This document shows positions 10,301-19,327 of a stretch of DNA of 19,358 bases, piece after piece. The DNA is taken from positions 6,055-25,412 of the forward strand of contig ML210458.1 in the NCBI GenBank assembly GCA_004369085.1, given 5' to 3'. Position 1 is the first letter of the stretch, and each line of letters starts with the position of its first letter. The notes beneath the pieces are model-generated. The model was not told the DNA's origin and did no database searches. It was given only the letters and a program-made list of their open reading frames with translations. The position numbers and the translations under genes are program-made. Origin of the DNA: Coprinopsis marcescibilis. Lineage: Eukaryota; Basidiomycota; Agaricomycetes; Agaricales; Psathyrellaceae.

Positions 10301-10718
10301 GAGTGAAGAGGTTAGTTGAAGCCCTCTCTCCCCAATTTATTCATATACTAACATAATGACTGTGATGCAGATCCAGCAAAAGTATGAAAGGCTACAGGCT
10401 CAGCAAGAGGAAGATAGCCAGAGGCTGGCAGTGCTTGAGCAGGCACTGAAAGCACATCTGTCTATGCCTGTTACACCTCCTGCATCCCCACCTATGCCTA
10501 ATGTGGATTTCATCTTGGAGAATATTGAGGAGCCAATAATGGATGTGTTGAGGGATGCTGCTCAGCCTATTGTTGAAGAGTTTAGGGGTGGTGTTCAGAA
10601 TAAGTGGGAGAGTGACGTTGGAAAGGTGTATGGGGGTGTTTATGAAAAAGTTAAAGGGACTATGAATGTCCTGGATTTGATACAGGAGAGGGTAAAGAGT
10701 GTGAATGGGGTACGGTAG
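7353..10718 (+). CDS. CCCH-like, RS-rich, coiled-coil nuclear protein
   Basis: Secure exons are 7422-10310 and 10371-10718, joined by a 60-nt intron (GTTAGT donor, TACTAAC branch, GCAG acceptor). The frame is continuous from 7422. A TAA at 7416-7418 shows the exon opens at the AACAG acceptor, in phase 0. One clean model starts at ATG 7353 with an intron at 7356-7421, giving about 1,079 aa. Early residues GPCPRTSFECHFIHPEDPEW resemble the end of a CCCH zinc finger, but the first Cys is missing from this model. An RS/RG-rich segment follows (about residues 67-146: RSRSPSRSRN, SRSRSRNR, RTRSRDRTTRSRSGSRGRSR), then an Ala run and Ser/Thr/Pro-rich linkers. Next come helical regions, basic signals (KRKRE and AKKRRK), a Glu/Lys acidic tract (about 9915-10000) and a C-terminal helical exon with a PVTPPASPP linker. 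An RNA-linked nuclear role is inferred from composition only. Confidence 0.7.
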
Positions 10719-11284
10719 CATGTATGCTTTGTCTTCTATGTTTGTTCTTTTCTGTTTGATTGATTTCATACCTTGCATATGTTATGTCTGACTTTTCCAA
10801 GTTTTTTTATCTATTTCAGATTGTTCAAAGTTTTTGAACATTGCAAACTATATTAACTGTATTATTATTGATTTTTATTGTAGAACAGTAGTGGTGCCTG
10901 ATACACCCAGGGACAAGATTTTTTTCCAGATGTCAAAGATCAAGGGTAAACCATAAATTCTGGCAAACACCCAGGTTGAATTTTTGATTTAAGGCCCCAG
11001 CTGGTAGACTATCTAATAGAATGGTTGGTTAAGTGCTAGGGGTGCTTAGGCCCTAATGCATCTATTTTACACTTGTCTTTGGCAATTATTTTCTCTGTTA
11101 CTTTTTCTCAATTGATCATTATGATAAACTGATGCAAGTTACATTTATATCTTATCTATTCTTACATATTTTATGAACTACTTGACCTAACAGATGCTCA
11201 AGCTTTCTGTTAGGTAAATATATTCAGTTGATCGTCATGATAAACTGAGAAGCTCAAGCTCTCTGTTAGTTGAGATTATTAGGT
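10719..11284. other. AT-rich spacer, 3' flank of the RS-rich gene
   Basis: No gene was seen. It contains a short perfect inverted repeat, GTTCAAA-GTT-TTTGAAC (10823-10839), about 105 bp after the stop codon. A TAGGG/CCCTA pair lies near 11036-11056. The hairpin and duplication next to the retroelement are listed separately. Confidence 0.5.
11186..11214. repeat. Hairpin CCTAACAGA / TCTGTTAGG
   Basis: Nine-bp perfect arms around an 11-nt loop (TGCTCAAGCTT). The right half, GCTCAAGCTTTCTGTTAG, recurs with one mismatch about 56 bp downstream (11252-11269). A related GATCATTATGATAAACTGA appears near 11116 and again as GATCGTCATGATAAACTGA near 11230. The stretch therefore looks like a diverged tandem duplication next to the retroelement breakpoint. 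Confidence 0.6.
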
Positions 11285-12888
11285 TATGGGCCTGGATCGA
11301 AAATGATCCAATCCGACACACTCTCAAGACATCCTGACCACTGCCCAACTGATGACCATGACAACGAGGATATGATTCTCCTACTAAACGAACTATTTCC
11401 TGAAAGAGTGGTCAGACTCCTTGATACAGAACTCCAACAGAAAATCCTCGATGAACCAGAAGGACGGTTCAATATTGGAATTGCAGAAAAACTCCACAAC
11501 CTTCTTGAAGATAAGGAATTTCCCTCTCAATTAAAACAGGATATGACCGACTGGGAAATTCAAGAAAAAGATGGGAAACGATCTCTTTTCTATCAAGGGA
11601 AGATGTACATCCCCCAAAATCAAACCCTACAATGGGAAATTATCAAACAACATCACGACTCTCTCCTCGCCACACACCCTGGAGTTCTAGAAACCTTTCA
11701 GAAAGTAAAAGAATCATGCTGGTTTCCAGGACTCAAGGGAGCTGTAAAACAATATGTTGATGGATGTGCTGCCTGTCAACAATTCAAGATCAATTGACAA
11801 CCCCTTAAACTGACTCTTATCCCTAACAAAACTACAGGATCACACCGACCATTCGCCTTTGTCACAATGGACATTATGTCCAGCCTACCTCCTGTGGAAG
11901 AAAATGGGGTAATCTATGACACAATCCTTATCCAGGTGGATAGAGGTCTTACAGGAGGGGTAATTTTCCTCCCTTGCAATAAGGAAATCGAGGCAGAGAA
12001 AACCGGAAACCTCATTTTGGATACTACCTTCCGAAGATTCGGTATCCCCAACAGAATCATCTCTGACAGAGGTCCAAACTTTGCAGCAAAATCACATCGA
12101 CAACTACTCCAACGACTTGGGATCAATTCCTGACTATCCACTGCTTATCACCCCCAAACAGACAGACTATCCGAATGGGGACTTCAAGAGGTCCAGACCT
12201 TCCTAGGAATCTACTGCATCAATCATCCTGAAACTTGGAAAGATCACCTTCCTATACTGGAATTCACCTGGAACAATAGACGACATGCAGACAACGAGAA
12301 AACCCCATCCGAACTAATCATGGGACTTCAACCACAAGGAATCCCTAAAGCCTTCGAAATCTCAAACATTCCATCCATCACTGAAAGAATGGAAAACCTC
12401 ACCATGGCTTGAAGAGAAGTTCTTGCTGCATATGAATTAGCAAGACAATGAATGATCCAACAAAGCCAAAATGAAGTAAGACCATTCAAACTTGGAGAAA
12501 AGGTATGGTTAGAAGCAAAGAACCTCAACTGGCGATACCTATCCAACAAGATCTGACCAAGAAGAGAAGGACCCTTTGAGATAACAGAAGTCATTGGACC
12601 AGTCTCTTATCGGCTCAAACTCCCAACTCAATGGAAGATACATGACATCTTCCATACAATCTGGCTATCTCCCTATAAAGAAACCAAACTCCATGGACCA
12701 AATCACATGACACCCCCACCTGACCTTATCAACCATGAAGAAGAATACGAATAGAAGCAATTCTTAACCATAAAAGGAAAGGAAGAGGATTTCTTTATCT
12801 CGTCCAATGGAAAGGCTACCCAATATCTGAAGCTTCATGGGAACCAAAAGGACACCTGACCAATGCCACTCAAATTCTAGAAGAATAA
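11285..12888 (+). pseudogene. pol fragment: RNase H tail, integrase, chromodomain
   Basis: It opens with IQSDTLSRHPDH, the usual end of the RT/RNase H region. The integrase zinc-binding domain follows, with QHHDSLLATHPG and CAACQQF supplying its His and Cys pairs. The catalytic core shows VTMDIMSSLPP (first Asp), ISDRGPNFAAK (second Asp) and STAYHPQTDRLSEW (Glu). Next comes the VWLEAKNL / [18 protein letters not shown] region. From 12751 the chromodomain follows (FLYLVQWKGYP, then SEASWEP), ending at TAA 12886-12888. Damage: five in-frame TGA codons (11795, 12131, 12410, 12449, 12554) and one apparent one-base deletion near 12750 that shifts the chromodomain frame. All DDE residues are still present. 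The family role is insertion of element cDNA into chromatin marked by histone methylation. Confidence 0.9.
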
Positions 12889-13000
12889 AAACAACGACAG
12901 AACATCCCCCTTACTCTTTAAAAGGAAGAGAAATGATCCCTTCAAAACCCAATCTATTCCATCGAATCGATTAAACCATCTTCAACACAACTCATTAACA

Positions 13001-14293
13001 ATGACTTCCTCTGGCCAATACTACCTCTCTGAAATGACCACCTACGAACTCGACCTTGACGTCTCCAAAGACCTTTTGGACAATTGTACCAACCCTGGTC
13101 ACCCACTCTATACCTGTATCAACGGACAATGGGAACACCCTCCCAAACAACACGACTCAAAGTTCGGATTTATCAAAGGATTTGAAGGATGTCCTGACTT
13201 CAATGGAACCTTTTGAACCGCCAGAAACGACAAAGAAAAATGAGTTGCTAATCTCTATTATCAAAGTATTTCTCCCAACCAACTCCTATCAATCCCTCAC
13301 GACAGTTTTAACCCAATGTTCGCTGACAAATTTGATGACAATTACCACTCTAACCTCAATCTTTATCACGCCTTTCAATGAAACATACAACAAAGGGAGA
13401 ACACCTACACTATGATTCGTAAAGCCCAAGAACATCTACACACCTTGGAGGACCTTCATAAAGCAACAATGGAAATGGGCTCTATGCTCAAAGAACATTT
13501 CCTCAAACTCCTCAAGAAACGGGACCTCGCCTTTTATCAACAAGAGAAAGCATAGGATCATATTCATTGGGTTAATGGCGAATTTGTAAAGTCTGATAAA
13601 ACCGATACTTCCATTCCACCGTTTCCAACTCCACCTCCACTTCCCCAGACCAAGACAGCCACTCCCGGACCTTCGAACAAAGGAAAAGAAAGTACCATAC
13701 CTTCCTTCAACTATCAAGAACCATGACCTGATCCCAAGACCACATCAGCAATCCCTGGAATTACAACTCCTGAACGAAGAGGCTTGTCGAACCATCAAGA
13801 TACTCTGTGAAAGTCAAGAAATAAACAGAAGAACTGACACTCCCCAATCTTCTCCGTCAACCTCTCCATTCCTAACCCCACAAAGTCAGAACACCCCTGA
13901 TCTTCAAACCGACCAAATACCTCTCAAATCAACGCCACCCCCAGCCCATCTCATAAACCAAACTATGGTCCTACCACCCAGAAACTGGATCCCCAAAACC
14001 CAGCCTCGATTCATCAACAACGACACCATCGAAAATGTCATCACTGCAGACAATACAGACATTTTGCCAAGAACTGTCCAACCTCCCCAAACTGCCCAGG
14101 CTATGGAACCTTATGACCAAACCACCAATATGATAGTTGGGACTGCCAACAGATCCAAAGACAACAAGAAGAGGAACTCTGTGGACCAGAAGACAACGAC
14201 CTCAACACTGACATCTATGATTACAACAGTGATGGACACAACATCTATGACCAATACTAAATTCAGGAGAATTTCAGAGATAAGCGGGGGTAA
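13001..14293 (+). pseudogene. ORF downstream of pol with CCHC zinc knuckle (gag-like)
   Basis: Starting at ATG 13001, a single frame can be followed for 431 codons to TAA 14291-14293 with no indel. It is interrupted by ten nonsense codons: eight TGA, one TAG (13553) and one TAA (14258). The N-terminal third has aromatic/acidic stretches such as FGFIKGFEGCPDFNG. A helical, coiled-coil-like middle follows (KAQEHLHTLEDLHKATMEM), then a Pro/Thr/Ser-rich linker (about 13610-13990). A perfect C-x2-C-x4-H-x4-C knuckle, CHHCRQYRHFAKNC, lies at 14036-14077 (residues 346-359). The tail is acidic. Zinc knuckles of this type bind RNA in Gag nucleocapsids, and here the knuckle follows pol rather than preceding it. 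A Gag-like packaging role is inferred from the knuckle alone. The ORF starts 112 bp after the pol stop and its own stop touches the LTR. Confidence 0.75.
14279..14293 (+). other. Polypurine-tract-like sequence before the 3' LTR
   Basis: GATAAGCGGGGGTAA immediately precedes the LTR. It is purine-rich with a G5 run and sits where plus-strand priming would occur, although it is not a pure purine run. It also encodes the last codons of the zinc-knuckle ORF. Confidence 0.5.
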
Positions 14294-14694
14294 TGTTATG
14301 TCCATGGGCATCTTCGAAGAAGACCTTGATTGGTTGATAACAAAGGAACACGAGTTACGGTCAGAAGGTCTTATTGGATATAGTTTTTCTTGATAACAGA
14401 CATGAGGATAGATAAGAAGTATTTATAGTATGATAACGGATGGACCTTATTGATTACATTGATAAGAGATAACAGAATTGTATTTAAACTTACCTTGTTA
14501 GGTAGTTGTACTGTAGCTTCGATCTTGTTTCATTTGTACTTCCAAGTAGTCTTGCAATACGAGTTCCATTACTCGTCTTACTCAATCTTAATTCAAATGC
14601 TCAATCTGTCTCAATGTTGGTTCGTTGTAACTCCTCTCACTTATCTCAAGACTACTGAACGACTAAGGCATATTATTCGCCTTGCATCGTAACA
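14294..14694 (+). repeat. 3' long terminal repeat (401 bp)
   Basis: It begins TGTTATGTCC and ends CATCGTAACA, giving perfect TGTTA/TAACA terminal inverted repeats with the canonical TG...CA. It directly follows the polypurine-like tract. A TATTTAAA lies near 14479. No second copy was seen in the window, as expected for a 5'-truncated insertion. Confidence 0.85.
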
Positions 14695-14925
14695 AGCACA
14701 AGGCACTCACATCAAGCAGATCATCATTTTTCCACAACATTGGTGCACTTCATGGGCCTACACTCAGTCATGTCAATGTCCCAGCAGCACACTTCAGCCT
14801 GAAGGCAGCAGCTGAAGCTGAAGTTCTCTCATGCACATAAATGGTCTGATACAAACTAGGCATATGCACAGTATTATGATCAAAATGTCCTAACTCTACA
14901 CAAGATAAAATAATAATCTATTGTC
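14695..14925. other. Spacer between LTR and membrane-protein gene
   Basis: Short 3' flank of the minus-strand gene ending at 14926. No feature was recognised. Confidence 0.5.
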
Positions 14926-16165
14926 TTACATATGCACATTAGTTTCAAGCTCACCAAGGATATTTCTGTCTTGCACATCATCCCCCACAAATGATGATTG
15001 CTTGGTTGAAGACAAGGCAGGCGCAAAATTCACATGGGAGCGCGGGTGGTCATCGTTACTTGTGATATCAGGTCTCCTAGTCCACGATCTCCCCGTCGTG
15101 ACCCGAAAGACAATCATTTGTGGTGAGATGGCCTTCAATTAGAACCTAGTCAGAGCATTGCCTTGGCACTCGATCAAGAACATGATACACACCAGGAATG
15201 CATAGTAGAGCACTGTAAACGTGATTTCTGCTGGTAAAAGCCTGGTACGCTCAGGGATGGTCTTCCCGGACTGGGCGAACAACACTGCAGCAAATCCGAT
15301 TCCAGAAAGAGTGAGAGGCAAGGCCGATTCGATGAGGATGTGCGCAGTTCCTGTATATATTCGAAGGCTTGAAGAAGGGATGATGCTTGGTGAAAGGCCT
15401 TTGCGGCCCTTGATGATGTGTGTGGAGATGAGGGCTGTGATGGTCACGTTTGTCACGATGCTCATGCCGACGCAAGCACCTTCGACAGGATAGTGAGCCC
15501 GGCTTCCAAGGACGGCGATCTGGGCGATACTAAGTGCTGAAGCAACAACCTACATCAGCAACCAAATTTAGATGTCATTTCAGCGGAACATCGTCTCACC
15601 GATCACTGCGAGGTATGTAAACATCGGAAAAGCCATGAGCCACAGTGATCCCTGTAGTAGAAGATAGCACCGGTACAGCTAGGTAGCAGGACGTAAGTAA
15701 CGGGCGGCAACATTTGAGTGATATCAGGATCCATACCAGCATTCCGTCCCCCAGGATAGTGAGCAATGTATAGCAAGCACGATACGTATATATCTGCCAT
15801 TTAATTCCCCAAGTATCGAGTACCTCGATGCCGTTGGATGCCTGGAGGAGAAATTCGAAAGGTCTCGTGGCATCAAGGCCTGCCGCCACGGTGTAGGCTA
15901 CGAATATAAGAAGGCTGACTGCGATGTAGGGTGCTCGAGCCTTCCTTTTGCTGATTGGGGTTTCGAACAGGATACATAAGCCATGTACCGCCATAAAGCA
16001 TTGGATACCTGCCGAAGTAGAGGCGTAGAACCTATGAGCGGAAAATGCACTAGTAATCAGGGTCTTACCAGCGACGAAGAATGTCAGGAGACAATTGGCG
16101 TAGTCGCCTTTTGCGAGGGTCATTCCGTATCGCTCGAGAATTTCTTCAGGGACGGATGAAGGCAT
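14926..16165 (-). CDS. Basidiomycete multi-span membrane protein of unknown function (paralogue B)
   Basis: Model, minus strand: exons 16165-15737, 15678-15600, 15536-15193 and 15132-14926, total 1,059 nt, 352 aa. Introns are 58, 63 and 60 nt with GTATGG, GTGAGA and GTGTGT donors and TAG, CAG and AAG acceptors. All phases agree. About seven to eight hydrophobic helices are seen: around CLLTFFVAGKTLI, IQCFMAVHGLCILFE, YIAVSLLIFVAYTVAA, LTILGDGML/LYRCYLL (across intron 1), FPMFTYLAVIALSIAQIAVL, SIVTNVTITALIS, HILIESALPLTLSGIGFAAV and YYAFL/AISPQMIVFRV (across intron 3). A soluble tail follows, ending in ETNVHM. LYRCY after GDGML, and SPQMI before the tail, are hallmarks shared with the 1438-2695 gene. 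The 79-nt second exon and the site of the last intron match it exactly. The gene looks intact. Membrane location is inferred; ligand and function are unknown. Confidence 0.85.
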
Positions 16166-16930
16166 CTCAGGTGGTTGGGAATAGGGAAACGAAAAGAAGG
16201 ATGTGATGCGACCTTGATCTGTCCATGTTTATCACTCCTGAGAGGTAGCCGTAAGCCTTCCGATAATGTAAATGAGGGATACAGGAACTGAGCTTGCGAT
16301 ACTTGGCAATGATGGATCCCTTCAGGAAAAAAATGAACATCAAGCTAACAAGATGGAAGACTGGTACAGGTACCTTGAGACGGTGTGATCACCCATTTCT
16401 GGGCAGAATCTGTTCAAGCGAATCTGCATATAGGGACAGAGTCCCAGAGTGCGCGCCTTTTTGACGGGCCGGATACAGCATACTGAAGAGAGAGGTAAAA
16501 GTTAACCCCGAGAAGGGATTGGACAAACATAATTCACATCCTCTCCGACATCCGGTAGATCAACGTCAGCGCTGACGAGTAGTTGGTGGGTGATGCTTTG
16601 TTGCAGAACTTCCATCTCTGTTCACCTTCTTTAGATAAACGCGTTGTCCATCGTTCTTCCAACTTTTTCTATGGTTCAACTGAGATTCGGACGAACTAGA
16701 GAATCGAGGACAAGGCAACAAGGAATTTCGGGTGACTATGAGGTGACTTCGGGGTTCCCAATAACGTTGACAAAAGTTCTTTTTCGTCTATTGTGGACAG
16801 TTGGCGCTAACAGAGAAATGGCGATGATATTAGGTGTACTATGGTTTGATGCATAACGGGTTCTGTGATAGAGAATCATTAGAAATGGAAGCAGTTCAAC
16901 AACACGCGAAACGCACCTCGACTACTCCTT
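16166..16930. other. Intergenic between paralogue B and mL54
   Basis: It contains the upstream region of the 16165 gene and the 3' flank of the mL54 gene. One plus frame (16644-16856) has no recognisable similarity. The only structured element I see is the palindrome at 16564-16577. Confidence 0.5.
16564..16577. promoter_or_regulatory. 14-bp perfect palindrome CGTCAGCGCTGACG
   Basis: A perfect dyad about 400 bp upstream of the ATG at 16165. It could be a binding site for a dimeric regulator. There is no second copy in the window and no direct evidence of use. Confidence 0.3.
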
Positions 16931-17349
16931 CTATTGGGTAGACATGAAATTGCGGTCTCTAATGGCCTGCTGCCTGTCCGACTTCCGCTGTTTGCGCTCC
17001 GCCATTCCTCCTGGTCCATCATCAGGATACTCTTTTGGTTTCAGAATGTTCCATAGCCAGTCGGGGTATTGGTCGTCTGACAAAGCAAGCACTGGTGGCT
17101 GCCCCTTAAGATAGTTCAGCCCTTTCAGCAGAGTGTCTGGAGGGCACGATGACTGGGGTGTCGCTAGAATCCGACGGAAACATGTTAAAGAAACTGCACA
17201 CCAAAAACATACATTAATTACACACCCGCTTTCTTTTTGCTAGACTCTGTGCTGGTTCCTGTGCTGGTTCCTGAGGCCACTGTACTCGAATATCGTCGGC
17301 ATACCGTTCCCGCCAGTGAGGATCTGAGAGCAAGGTGGAGGATGGACAT
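16931..17349 (-). CDS. MRPL54: Mitochondrial large-subunit ribosomal protein mL54 (yeast Mrpl37 family)
   Basis: Two exons, 17349-17226 and 17163-16931 (124 + 233 nt, 118 aa plus stop), around a 62-nt intron (GTGTGT donor, TCTAG acceptor). The spliced frame is fully open. It starts MSILHLALRSSLAG and continues to CRRYSS: a basic amphipathic mitochondrial presequence with Arg at typical cleavage distances. A Ser/Thr/Lys linker follows, then the family core. The core reads SSCPPDTLLKGLNYLKGQPP, then a DDQYPDWLWNIL block and a basic C-terminus (MAERKQRKSDRQAIRDRNF). The NYLKGQxPV and YPDWLW blocks are diagnostic of mL54, and the length fits (yeast about 105 aa). It acts as a structural protein of the mitochondrial large ribosomal subunit. 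It is easily missed because neither exon gives a long ORF. Confidence 0.92.
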
Positions 17350-17351
17350 CG

Positions 17352-17398
17352 CTGTTGGGTTAGTACAACCGTCACGACGCGCCCGCTTGCGCATTTAC
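17352..17398 (-). other. Possible 5'-UTR intron of the mL54 gene
   Basis: On the minus strand a GTAAAT donor, a perfect TACTAAC branch site (17359-17365) and a CAACAG acceptor end 2 nt before the ATG at 17349. The 47-nt length fits fungal introns. The nearest upstream ATG I checked (near 17438) does not join in frame, so it would be a leader intron. Confidence 0.4.
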
Positions 17399-18635
17399 CA
17401 AGCAAACGCTGGCAAATTTCGCCGCGACCGGCCCGACATTCGGCAAATGCCGATGGTCTACGTAAAAATACACAGTCAGGTTTTCTTGCGAGTTCGAGGC
17501 TTAACCGCTAACTCGCAGAAGAATATGAATACAGTCAGGGTGTTTTGCTACTCTCGGTCAACGGTTCCATTTACAACTGCTTCCCCTTATTACGCGGAGA
17601 GCCATACATTCCCCGTTGAGGACGCGCTGCAAGAACCTTTTACATAATACTCCGTTTCGCTACCAGCGGAGCCTTGATTCTTCTTGAATCTTGACTCAGA
17701 ACACGCGGAATTGTGTATATTGACGGATAATATTTCCATGCAGGGATGACCCTGCCCTGACATTCACATGTTCGACGCGTCAACTGCGTTAGTTGATGCA
17801 CACAACCCACGACCCTTTCTGACATTTGTCTTGATTCTTACCAAGACCCCAGGCCGAACCGTAATATCCTCTCCCATTAAAATCAGGTAGTATTAGGGTC
17901 TATACGTTTACAGAACTTCCAAAACGTGAGCGGTTTTTTAGTTGCTGCGCGTCGCGTTAATTAAAAACCAGTCTCGGTTCGGCGCTTAGAATGCCGTACG
18001 AGCGGCGGCACGTGAAGACACGGAGTTGCTCAACGAGGCAATCCTGCAGTCATCAGATGGCCAATTTAGCTTAGCGCAGACGAGTCAGTGTTCCTTTAAG
18101 AGTTATGACTCCTGAATTCGTGATTCCACGATCTCTTCGTGAGAGGGTTAAAAGAATCGTATAACGCCACCCTGGGCGTTCCAGCTCCTGAATGAGACTT
18201 GCAACGTGTTCAGATAGAACATTCCTGAATGGGTTGTGGATTCGATGCTTATATATTAACTCCAGTACATTAGCCAGGCGTGAAATGATGATTGTGCGCC
18301 CATAGGGCCCGACTCTACAACGAGTCTTCTATGATACACGAGTACTATGGTCTATCTATGTACAGAAAATAATATGAGAGCTATTGTCGGATGATCAAAA
18401 ACTAGTGCAATAAAGTAAGTTTCGACTTGTGCAAAACGATAACGAAGGAAATCATGCGATTTTGGGGTTGTCAGTCAATATGTGAGTGCTTGTAAATGAA
18501 ATGTGCAAGAAATTGAATGAGAAGAGGGTTCATTTGGATGCAAATGTTATGGAGTGGTGCGTCTCCGAGGATTCGAGTGAATGGACTATGCAAAGCAGTG
18601 GTGTTGGGCGGTTAACGTTAACCTCATGCCAGTGA
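17399..18635. other. Long region without a recognised gene
   Basis: No domain, splice pattern or RNA gene was recognised. Seen are a TCGGCA-AA-TGCCGA inverted repeat (17440-17453), about 90 bp upstream of the mL54 ATG, and a CACGTG E-box at about 18009. The octamer TCCTGAAT occurs three times between 18100 and 18230. Frames of 60-135 codons at 17237-17647 and 17640-17825 overlap mL54 or lack any support. Confidence 0.45.
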
Positions 18636-19327
18636 TCACGGCCACTGTTTCCATTGGGAGCTACGTTGAACCCCCAGGAATGTCAAGTGTTGTTTCAGTG
18701 TAAAGGTCTTGGTCGTATGCGTTGGCTTCGAATCAAGGGTTTTTTTAATTTTCTCTCCGCATTCAGGGCATCGCCGAAGTAGCCTCCAGACGAGGCTCTG
18801 GGGCTCAAGTAAGAAAAGTCCAACTTCTGAAAGGCCAGCGAGATGACGTACTCGAATGAACATGAGGCGTGCCAGCGGTGGGTTGACGATGGTGGCAGAA
18901 TCTTTTGAGTATGTAGAAACCACATCATTATCATAGTCCCAACCACAATCCGTCTCAATATCGCTCCCATCGTCCGAATCGTGTTCTGAATTATTGGACT
19001 GAGAATCGATCTGTATCAGTACGTAAGTGCAGAATGAAACCATGTAACTCTTACCGAGAAGAAGATAGAGTACGCAGACCTCTTGCTTGAACGTTGGTCC
19101 GCAGTCATCTGCAAGAAAGTCTCAGGAATCCGCCGACGATTTTCGAACTGACACAAGCATACCATTAAATCAGAGGAATCTGACGGTTGGCGGTTAATGT
19201 ACGAATCTCGGGGTGAAGTAGGTGAGCAGGAAAAGTCTTCGATGGTAGACTCCTCAGGCAGAGTGGAGAGAGCAAGGGTGAATGAAGGCAAGTGTTTTCG
19301 AATTCGCAGGACACGGGGGTCAGACAT
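18636..19327 (-). CDS. Small hypothetical protein, three exons
   Basis: Model, minus strand: ATG at 19327; exons 19327-19163, 19108-19055 and 19010-18636 (165 + 54 + 375 nt, 197 aa). Introns are 54 nt (GTATGC donor, TTGCAG acceptor) and 44 nt (GTAAGA donor, TACTGAT branch, ATACAG acceptor), all in phase 0. The N-terminus is Ser/Thr-rich. The middle is acidic (SEHDSDDGSDIETD), and a more ordered region contains RCPECGEK, a single Cys-x2-Cys pair. An optional 54-nt in-frame intron (GTACGT donor after FIR, CCCCAG acceptor before SLVWRLL) would shorten the protein to 179 aa. I do not recognise the family. The support is the good splice signals and consistent phase. Only about 30 bp of upstream DNA is in the window. 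Confidence 0.5.

Larger units (their letters stand above)
11285..14694 (+). mobile_element. 5'-truncated Ty3/gypsy chromodomain retrotransposon
   Basis: The order is the end of the RT/RNase H region, integrase, chromodomain, a zinc-knuckle ORF and a 3' LTR. The 5' LTR, the upstream part and all of RT are missing; the first recognisable coding triplets are at about 11288. The chromodomain after the integrase places it among the chromoviruses (the Tf1/sushi-like branch of Ty3/gypsy). The bases after the LTR are AGCAC; with no left end, a target-site duplication cannot be checked. The copy cannot move by itself. It lies 232 bp beyond the 3' end of the minus-strand membrane-protein gene. Confidence 0.9.

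Noticed and set aside
13056..13415. 119-codon plus frame inside the zinc-knuckle ORF
   Set aside because: It lies in a different frame from the continuous 431-codon frame that carries the CCHC motif, so it is a shadow.
11285..14293. UGA fully reassigned to Trp (for example, mitochondrial-type code)
   Set aside because: Trp is also encoded by many TGG codons in the same frames, and the flanking genes are nuclear with normal stops. Kept only as a minor alternative.
16026..16068. 37-nt GTAAGA...CATAG stretch in exon 1 of paralogue B as an intron
   Set aside because: Removing it breaks the frame, and it is very short for these fungi. The unspliced frame is open and matches paralogue A.
17399..18635. 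tRNA, snRNA or 5S gene in the long gap
   Set aside because: I found no B-box-like GGTTCGAATCC, no U6-like or 5S-like core, and no convincing cloverleaf by eye.
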